This document shows positions 8,197 to 13,158 of a stretch of DNA of 13,158 nt, piece after piece. A model generated the notes under the pieces. The model did not search any database. It worked only from the letters and a program-made list of their open reading frames with translations, and was not told the DNA's origin. The stretch covers positions 1 through 13,158 of the forward strand of contig JACMQD010000346.1 in assembly GCA_014377155.1 (NCBI GenBank), written 5' to 3'. Origin of the DNA: Herminiimonas sp. (lineage in GTDB: Bacteria > Pseudomonadota > Gammaproteobacteria > Burkholderiales > Burkholderiaceae). The position numbers and the translations under genes are program-made. Position 1 is the first letter of the stretch, and each line of letters opens with the position of its first letter.

Positions 8197-9117
8197 ATGT
8201 CCATGTCCGACCGCGACGGAAAAATCTGGAAAGATGGCCAGCTGATCGACTGGCGCGACGCCACCGTCCACGTCCTCACGCATACGCTGCATTACGGCAT
8301 GGGCGTGTTCGAGGGCGTGCGCGCCTACAAGACGCCGGACGGCACCGCAATTTTCCGGCTGAAGGAACATACCCAGCGCCTGTTCAACTCGGCGAAGATT
8401 TTCCAGATGGTCATCCCGTTCGACATGCAGACGGTCATGGATGCGCAATTGCAAGTGGTGCGGGAAAATCAGCTCGAATCCTGCTACCTGCGTCCGCTGG
8501 TCTGGATCGGCTCGGAAAAGCTCGGCATTTCTGCCAAGGGCAATACCATTCACATCGCCATCGCTGCCTGGCCCTGGGGCGCGTATCTGGGTGAAGAAGG
8601 CCTGGCCAAGGGCATCCGCGTGAAAACCTCGTCGTTTACCCGACATCATGTCAATTCTTCGCTGGTACGGGCTAAGGCAAGTGGTTATTACATCAATTCA
8701 ATCCTGGCCAACCAGGAAGCGCTGACCGACGGCTATGACGAGGCGCTGTTGCTCGACACCGAAGGCTATGTCTCGGAAGGCTCCGGCGAAAATGTCTTCA
8801 TTGTCAGGAACGGCAAAATCTACACGCCCGACCTGGCCTCTTGCCTCGACGGCATCACGCGCGACGCGGTGCTGACCATGGCGCGCGACCTTGGCATCGA
8901 GGTCATCGAAAAGCGCATCACGCGTGACGAGGTGTACTGTTGCGACGAAGCGTTTTTTACCGGCACGGCAGCCGAGATCACGCCGATCCGCGAACTCGAC
9001 AATCGTCAGATCGGCGAAGGCGCACGTGGCCCTATTACCGAAAAAATCCAGACACTGTTTTTCGATGTGTTCGCTGGCAAGGCACCGCAATACCGCCACT
9101 GGCTGACGCTGGTTTGA
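8197..9117 (+). CDS. ilvE: Branched-chain amino-acid aminotransferase
   Basis: 306-residue fold-type IV PLP enzyme that reversibly transaminates leucine, isoleucine and valine with 2-oxoglutarate, the last step of their synthesis. The segment WRDATVHVLTHTLHYGMGVFEGVRAY (19-44) is typical of IlvE. The PLP lysine is most likely Lys160 in LVRAKASGYYINS, EGSGENVF (194-201) contributes a cofactor contact, and TGTAAEITPI (255-264) binds the phosphate side. Length matches E. coli IlvE (about 309). The ATG at 8197 has an excellent SD, GGAGAG at 8186-8191, five nt away; a second in-frame ATG at 8203 is less well spaced. The gene is divergent from the azlCD exporter and followed 25 bp later by a small zinc-finger gene, probably in one transcript. 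Confidence 0.97.
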   Translation: MSMSDRDGKIWKDGQLIDWRDATVHVLTHTLHYGMGVFEGVRAYKTPDGTAIFRLKEHTQRLFNSAKIFQMVIPFDMQTVMDAQLQVVRENQLESCYLRPLVWIGSEKLGISAKGNTIHIAIAAWPWGAYLGEEGLAKGIRVKTSSFTRHHVNSSLVRAKASGYYINSILANQEALTDGYDEALLLDTEGYVSEGSGENVFIVRNGKIYTPDLASCLDGITRDAVLTMARDLGIEVIEKRITRDEVYCCDEAFFTGTAAEITPIRELDNRQIGEGARGPITEKIQTLFFDVFAGKAPQYRHWLTLV

Positions 9118-9142
9118 ACAATCATTACGACTGGAATATGAA

Positions 9143-9343
9143 ATGAACCCATCTATCCCATCCGCCGGCGCCGTCGAACTCGACGCCAAGGACCTGCCGC
9201 TGCACTGCCCCAACCCGGCCATGCCGATCTGGTCGTCGCATCCGCGCGTGTTCCTCGATTTTGGCCATGATGGTAATGCGAAATGTCCGTACTGCGGCAC
9301 TGTCTATCGACTTAAGCCGGGCGTGGTCGTCGCCGGACATTAA
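9143..9343 (+). CDS. zf-CHCC zinc-finger protein (NDUFS6-like)
   Basis: 66-residue protein with the four putative zinc ligands of the CHCC family: Cys22, His33, Cys48 and Cys51, in the context CPNP...SSHPRVFLDF...GNAKCPYCGTVYRL. This fold matches the C-terminal domain of the mitochondrial complex I accessory subunit NDUFS6. In alphaproteobacteria the homologue is a complex I component; in betaproteobacteria its role is not settled. It begins 25 bp after ilvE with a GGAA-type SD (9133-9136), so it is probably cotranscribed with it. Nothing in the sequence links it to amino-acid metabolism. The family call is strong; the function is open. Confidence 0.88.
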   Translation: MNPSIPSAGAVELDAKDLPLHCPNPAMPIWSSHPRVFLDFGHDGNAKCPYCGTVYRLKPGVVVAGH

Positions 9344-9373
9344 TCGCCGGCGCTTTCCTGCCGAAAAAGTCTT

Positions 9374-9407
9374 GCTGATCCGCCACTGCGCAACGCGTCG
9401 GGTCAGC
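9374..9407 (+). other. Stem-loop between zf-CHCC gene and ligase gene
   Basis: GCTGATCCG (9374-9382) pairs with CGGGTCAGC (9399-9407) over 9 bp with one G-U wobble. The 16-nt loop can form an inner TGCG/CGCG mini-stem around CAA. It starts 30 nt after the zinc-finger stop and ends 59 nt before the ligase ATG. No U-tract follows on the plus strand, so it is not a standard terminator. It may separate the ilvE unit from the next one. The rest of the 123-bp gap (9344-9466) shows no clear promoter. Confidence 0.35.
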
Positions 9408-9466
9408 GTGCCTGCGGACTTGGCCGTCGTTATATCGGTCTTCTGTCACCTTACCGCTGGAATTTC

Positions 9467-10753
9467 ATGAACGACCGCCTTCCCAGCCCCATGGCTTCGG
9501 TCCCTGCTTCGCCAACTGTTGCGCAGCTTGCCTCGTCGTACTTCGTTACTAGTCTTATTTTCCTGCTGCCGGCACTGACGCTCAATGCCAGATTTGGCGT
9601 CGGCCTGATTGAAGTGGGCGTCCTGTTTGGTATCGTATTTTATGCACGCACTCTTTTCCAGCAACGACAGGCGACATGGTGGCCGGCGCGGTATGTCATC
9701 GCCGTATTCGCTTTCAGCCTAGTCGTTGCGGCCGCGTCGTCGCTGCAAACCGGTTTCGCCTGGCAGTCTCTCGACAATCCGATCCGACAGTCGATTGCAA
9801 TACTGGTGATCGGTCTGGTGGTACATGCCAAGCCGAAATCCGACTGGTTCTGGTATGGGCTTTTTTTCGGCGCGGTCTCGGCCGGGCTATTCGCTGCCTA
9901 TCAGCGATTCGGGCTGAACATGCTCCGCGCCGAAGGCGTGCACATGCCGATCATGTTCGGCGATATTGCCATTGCAATGGCGCTCATGTCGCTGGCGAGC
10001 ATTACTCGCTTTGGCAAGACCCGCTATGCAGCGCTGCCTTATATCGCGTTTGCCGGCGGACTGCTAGCGTCGCTGCTGTCGGGTTCGCGCGGTGGCTGGG
10101 CGGTGCTCGCGCTGTGTGTTATTCCGTTGTATCGTTTCGGCACCCCGAGCACGAGTCGCCGGACAGCGATCATCACCGCGATCGGCATCGCGCTGCTGGC
10201 CGGCGCTGCCTTTATTCCCAAACTGGGAATGCAGCAGCGCTTCAGCGATGTCGTAACCGACATCCGGCTATACCAGACCGGCGACCCGGTGACTTCAGTC
10301 GGTGCCCGTCTCGAAATGTGGAAAGGCGCACTCAAGCTTATCGCCGAGCATCCGGCGGCAGGCGTCGGCCGTGCCAATTTCAATCATGGACTGACCGAGC
10401 TGATCGCAAAAAAGGAACTCAGTCCGAGCGTGGCCATCTATCATCATGCCCACAATGAAATGTTGCATGCCATGGCAACGCAAGGCATCTTGGGCGGCGT
10501 TGCGTTACTGTTGATGTACGCCGCGCCGCTGGCTTTTTTCATGGCGCAGCTACGTATCGCCGGTTCACACCAGCCGTTTGCACTGGCGGGTGTGCTGCTG
10601 GGGTTGTCATTTGTCGCATTCGGGCTGACACAAGTCATGTTTTCTCATCATGTCGGCTCGGCATTCCATGCGCTTGCAACCGGCGTGCTGGCCGGGCTGT
10701 GCCTGTTGCGCCGACAGCAAGACGATGCATTGCGCACGCGTGTTGCATGCTGA
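9467..10753 (+). CDS. O-antigen ligase family protein (WaaL/Wzy_C superfamily)
   Basis: 428-residue polytopic inner-membrane protein with roughly ten or more hydrophobic segments and a large periplasmic loop around residues 250-340. Family motifs are SGSRGGW (205-211), Arg281 with MWKGALKLIAEHPAAGVGRANF (284-305), and HHAHNEML (326-333), where His329 matches the conserved histidine needed for glycan transfer in WaaL. Such proteins join undecaprenyl-linked O-antigen to lipid A-core on the periplasmic face, but Wzy polymerases and other glycan or protein ligases share the fold, so the acceptor is uncertain. The ATG has a GGAA SD five nt upstream. No other LPS gene is in the window, so context does not settle its role. 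The last 15 or so residues are charged and cytoplasmic by prediction. Confidence 0.82.
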   Translation: MNDRLPSPMASVPASPTVAQLASSYFVTSLIFLLPALTLNARFGVGLIEVGVLFGIVFYARTLFQQRQATWWPARYVIAVFAFSLVVAAASSLQTGFAWQSLDNPIRQSIAILVIGLVVHAKPKSDWFWYGLFFGAVSAGLFAAYQRFGLNMLRAEGVHMPIMFGDIAIAMALMSLASITRFGKTRYAALPYIAFAGGLLASLLSGSRGGWAVLALCVIPLYRFGTPSTSRRTAIITAIGIALLAGAAFIPKLGMQQRFSDVVTDIRLYQTGDPVTSVGARLEMWKGALKLIAEHPAAGVGRANFNHGLTELIAKKELSPSVAIYHHAHNEMLHAMATQGILGGVALLLMYAAPLAFFMAQLRIAGSHQPFALAGVLLGLSFVAFGLTQVMFSHHVGSAFHALATGVLAGLCLLRRQQDDALRTRVAC

Positions 10754-10784
10754 TTCATCGATTTCACTCTGAGGACCGGTCATC

Positions 10785-11216
10785 ATGACAAGAAAAAGTC
10801 GCGTACTAGGAACTGCCGATGCCGTCGAGATGGCGTTCTACAGCGCGATCGCGCGCGCCGACATAGCGGCCTTGATGGCACTCTGGAACGATGACGAGGA
10901 AATCGTCTGCATCCATCCGGGCGCCGCACGACTGGTGGGCCACGCCGCCATCCGCGCCTCGTGGGAAGCCATCTTCGCGAGCGGCGGCGTGCAGATCAAT
11001 CCGGTCCAATTGCATGCAACCCAGAACCTGATGGTGTCGATTCACAACATTATCGAAGAAATTCCCGGCAATCATGATGAGCAACCGACGATGCATATTC
11101 TGGCCACCAATGTTTTTGTAAAGACCGCACAGGGATGGCGCATTGTCATTCATCATGCGTCGGTCGCGCCTGGAAACATGGTTGCCGATCCGGCGGCCGG
11201 TGCCGTGTTGCATTAG
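10785..11216 (+). CDS. NTF2/SnoaL-like (nuclear transport factor 2 family) protein
   Basis: 143-residue small soluble protein with an NTF2-like cone fold pattern. An N-terminal helix pair (AVEMAFYSAIARADIAALMALW, about 13-34) leads into WNDDEEIVCIHPGAARLVGHAAIRASWEAIF (34-64). The second half is strand-rich and ends in the typical GWRIVIHHAS near residues 116-125. Related proteins include DUF4440/SnoaL-like domains, used as enzymes, binding modules or immunity-like proteins, so the function cannot be named. The ATG at 10785 follows a GAGGA SD at 10771-10775. It lies 31 bp after the ligase gene and 53 bp before the hydrolase, all in one direction. His123 and His124 in the last strand are commonly conserved in this subgroup (from memory, unchecked). 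Confidence 0.78.
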   Translation: MTRKSRVLGTADAVEMAFYSAIARADIAALMALWNDDEEIVCIHPGAARLVGHAAIRASWEAIFASGGVQINPVQLHATQNLMVSIHNIIEEIPGNHDEQPTMHILATNVFVKTAQGWRIVIHHASVAPGNMVADPAAGAVLH

Positions 11217-11269
11217 GCAGCGCTTGTGTTCATGGCGATTTCACCTTCAGCCAATTCAACCTTGCCTGC

Positions 11270-12235
11270 ATGAGGCCGTACCGCGCGCCGCGCTGGCTAC
11301 CGGGTGGCCATTTGCAAACCATCTACCCTGCCAAATGTATCGGCAAGCCGGCGGTGGCTTATCGCCGCGAGCGCTGGGTAGCGCCGGACGACGATTTCGT
11401 GGATATCGATTTTGTCGACGGCCAGCCAGGCAAACCTTTTCTCGTTCTGTTTCATGGGCTTGAAGGCTCGTCCGACAGTCACTATGCGCGCGCATTGATG
11501 GCGCATGCCGCCGCCTTGGGCTGGTCGGGCGCGGTGCCGCATTTTCGCGGCTGTTCGGGCGAACTCAATCTGGCACCGCGTTTTTATCATTCGGGGGATG
11601 CCAGCGAAGTCGACTGGCTGCTGCAGCGCCTGATGCAATGTCGCAGGCAGCGTGGCGCGTCGCGGTTCTATGCGGTTGGCGTGTCGTTGGGCGCCAATGC
11701 ATTGTTGCGCTGGCTGGGCGAATGGCAACATGAGGCCGAGATCGTCGATGCCGCTTGCGCAATCTCGGCGCCGCTCGATTTGGCTGGTGGCGGCGCGGCG
11801 CTGTCGGCCGGCGTCAACCTGCTTTACACGCGCATGTTTTTGCAATCGCTGAAACCGAAATGTCTTGAAAAACTCGAGCAGTTTCCCGGACTGTTCGATC
11901 AGGACAAAATGCTCAATGCGCGCAACCTGTACGAATTCGATAATATTGTCACCGCGCCGCTGCATGGCTATCGCAGCACCGAGGACTATTGGGACCGGGC
12001 AAGTGCCAAGCATGTGATCGACGACATTACCGTCCCCACTTTAATCCTTAATGCCAGGAATGATCCGTTCCTGCCGGCGCACCATTTGCCAAAGACCGCT
12101 GCAGCCAGCGTCACATTGGAATACCCGGCACAGGGCGGTCATGTCGGGTTCGCGGTGGGCGGCTTGCCGGGCAGCCTGGATTGGCTGCCACGGCGCATCA
12201 TCGGATTTCTCGAAGGTCAGACTCTCTCACTCTAA
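11270..12235 (+). CDS. YheT-family alpha/beta hydrolase
   Basis: 321-residue cytoplasmic alpha/beta-hydrolase of the YheT/EMB8 (ABHD1/3-like) type. The N-terminus carries the family signature APRWLPGGHLQTIYP (6-20). The oxyanion region is HGLEGSSDSHYAR (62-74), followed by HFRGCSGELN (91-100). The probable catalytic triad is Ser139 in GVSLGAN, Asp265 in ARNDPFLP and His291 in GGHVGF. The substrate is unknown; E. coli YheT is a predicted esterase and eukaryotic relatives act on lipids. The open frame extends back to 11135, overlapping the previous gene, but the ATG at 11270 is the first plausible start and gives the family N-terminus. It has no recognisable SD, so translation may be weak or coupled. 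Its stop lies 12 bp before the next gene, suggesting a pair. Confidence 0.9.
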   Translation: MRPYRAPRWLPGGHLQTIYPAKCIGKPAVAYRRERWVAPDDDFVDIDFVDGQPGKPFLVLFHGLEGSSDSHYARALMAHAAALGWSGAVPHFRGCSGELNLAPRFYHSGDASEVDWLLQRLMQCRRQRGASRFYAVGVSLGANALLRWLGEWQHEAEIVDAACAISAPLDLAGGGAALSAGVNLLYTRMFLQSLKPKCLEKLEQFPGLFDQDKMLNARNLYEFDNIVTAPLHGYRSTEDYWDRASAKHVIDDITVPTLILNARNDPFLPAHHLPKTAAASVTLEYPAQGGHVGFAVGGLPGSLDWLPRRIIGFLEGQTLSL

Positions 12236-12247
12236 AGGAACGGCGTC

Positions 12248-12850
12248 ATGGACGATATCGTGAAACAGGCAATGGCAAAATGGCCCGATGTGCCGCACTG
12301 CTACGGCTGGCTGGCGCTCGATGCGCGTGGCGCGTGGCGCATGCGCGATGAACAGACACAACGGCTCGGCCAGTTGGGCGACAAGATCGCGCATGTGGCT
12401 TTGCTGGCATTCATCAATCGTAATTACACCCATGACGAGCAGGGGCGCTGGTATTTCCAGAACGGACCACAGCGGGTCTACGTCGATCTGGAGGCGACGC
12501 CTTTCATCGTTCATACCGATCCGGCGCAGGGCCTGGTGCTGCACACCCGCGAGCAGCTGACCGATATCGACCGCATATGGCTGACCTCGGCAGGGCAACT
12601 GGTACTGGCCAGCGGTGAACGCGTGGCGCAGGTGGACGATCGCGATGTCGGCCAGTGCATGGTGCATCTCGTCATCGACGGCATGCCCGCCTCCGACGAG
12701 CAGATCATGGCGTGGATCGAATGCAAGACCGAGCCGGCGGCACTGATGTTCGAGTATGCCGGAAGCCGGATTCCGGTACATCACCTGGACAGCGAGGCCA
12801 TTGCCAGCGAGTTCGGGTTCGTGCGCAAGCCACAGCCGGACCCGGCCTGA
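12248..12850 (+). CDS. Conserved betaproteobacterial protein of unknown function
   Basis: 200-residue soluble protein without signal peptide or membrane segment. It shows a compact N-terminal region with HCYGWLALDARGAWRMRDE (17-35), LLAFINRNYTHDEQGRWYF (52-70) and NGPQRVYVDLEATPF (72-86), which I remember from short conserved proteins of Burkholderiales carrying a DUF label (possibly DUF2946, not verified). The middle and C-terminal half contains a WLTSAGQLVLASGERVAQVDDRD stretch (111-133) that looks like a beta-rich module. An SD, AAGGAA, lies about 8 nt upstream of the ATG, and only 12 bp separate it from the hydrolase, so the two are probably one operon. No function can be assigned. It is convergent with the next gene. 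Confidence 0.8.
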   Translation: MDDIVKQAMAKWPDVPHCYGWLALDARGAWRMRDEQTQRLGQLGDKIAHVALLAFINRNYTHDEQGRWYFQNGPQRVYVDLEATPFIVHTDPAQGLVLHTREQLTDIDRIWLTSAGQLVLASGERVAQVDDRDVGQCMVHLVIDGMPASDEQIMAWIECKTEPAALMFEYAGSRIPVHHLDSEAIASEFGFVRKPQPDPA

Positions 12851-12863
12851 ATATACCCAGCCA

Positions 12864-12886
12864 GACCTGGCAAAAATACGCAGGTC
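12864..12886. other. Short inverted repeat between convergent genes
   Basis: GACCTG (12864-12869) and CAGGTC (12881-12886) are perfect complements around an 11-nt A-rich loop, in the 34-bp gap and overlapping the minus-strand stop. It could act as a weak bidirectional terminator, but the stem is only 6 bp and no clean T-run follows either way. Confidence 0.25.
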
Positions 12887-13158
12887 AGCGCGCGGTCTTT
12901 TCTTCCAGCAGTTCGTCGCGCCGCAGTGCCCGGAGTTCACGCTCGCGGGCGTCGATGACTGACTGGTCATAGAACGATGCGTCACTTGCGCGACGGGCGA
13001 TGATCAGCTGATCGAGCGCGCGTTGTGTGCCGCCCTCACGGGCGTACGATTCGGCTAGCGCCATGTGCTGCAGCGCCTGCTTGCCTTGGGCGGCATAGGT
13101 CTTTGCCAGTAGTGCCTGTAATTCCGGCTCCTGCCGGTTCCCCAGGATCTGGTCGCGC
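12885..13158 (-). CDS. C-terminus of a probable M48-family (BepA/YfgC-like) metalloprotease, 5' end outside window
   Basis: Reading the minus strand from the window edge gives 90 residues ending at a TGA at 12885-12887. They contain two TPR-like helical hairpins, LLAKTYAAQGKQALQHMALA (residues 16-35) and ESYAREGGTQRALDQLIIAR (36-55), then a charged tail with ARERELRALRRDELLEEK. This combination and order match the C-terminal TPR part of periplasmic M48 proteases that help outer-membrane protein and LPS-transport assembly quality control. The catalytic HEXXH domain would lie beyond the window, so the protease call rests on the TPR tail alone; another TPR protein is possible. It is convergent with the unknown gene, 34 bp away. 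Confidence 0.6.
   Translation of the reverse strand, partial: RDQILGNRQEPELQALLAKTYAAQGKQALQHMALAESYAREGGTQRALDQLIIARRASDASFYDQSVIDARERELRALRRDELLEEKTAR

Noticed and set aside
8134..8649. Minus-strand frame of 171 codons opposite ilvE
   Set aside because: Shadow of ilvE that also crosses the ilvE promoter region; no motif seen.
1..13158. Mobile elements, CRISPR, toxin-antitoxin, defence or biosynthetic clusters
   Set aside because: Nearly all bases are accounted for by recognisable housekeeping genes with even composition; no transposase, integrase, terminal repeats, repeat-spacer pattern or tRNA gene was seen. I found no evidence for a novel system.

Overview
This is a compact, moderately GC-rich chromosomal window with almost wall-to-wall housekeeping genes. 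Gene order and protein character (a long PurC, a Calvin-type class II aldolase, ilvE next to an NDUFS6-like zinc-finger gene) point to a betaproteobacterium in Burkholderiales, most like Oxalobacteraceae (Herminiimonas/Collimonas/Herbaspirillum-like). That placement is inferred from family knowledge, not from a database search. I see no insertion sequence, phage gene, CRISPR array, tRNA, rRNA or toxin-antitoxin pair.

Left part (1-6854, minus strand, read right to left): pgk, pyk, fba, purC, purE, purK, then the 5' part of a Sua5/TsaC-type tRNA threonylcarbamoyladenylate synthase cut by the window edge. Three enzymes of lower glycolysis/gluconeogenesis lead into three purine-biosynthesis enzymes and a tRNA t6A enzyme. 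The glycolytic genes are separated by gaps of 108, 80 and 69 bp, and each gap holds an inverted repeat. The purine and tsaC genes are packed tightly (1 bp gap, then a 4-bp ATGA overlap, then a start at or next to the purK stop).

Centre (6923-9343): azlC-azlD (minus strand, ATGA overlap), a predicted branched-chain amino-acid exporter, lies immediately upstream of pgk. It is divergent from ilvE (plus strand), the branched-chain aminotransferase, across a 183-bp intergenic region with a plausible ilvE promoter. A 66-residue zf-CHCC zinc-finger gene follows ilvE.

Right part (9467-12850, plus strand): an O-antigen ligase-family membrane protein, an NTF2/SnoaL-like protein, a YheT-type alpha/beta hydrolase and a 200-residue conserved protein of unknown function. 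The last 274 bases hold, on the minus strand, the C-terminus of what looks like a TPR-bearing M48 (BepA/YfgC-like) metalloprotease, convergent with the unknown gene.

No new biological system stands out. The most unusual signals are the stem-loops between the glycolytic genes, especially a GC-rich hairpin with a GNRA-type loop just ahead of purC, and the under-characterised small genes on the right.
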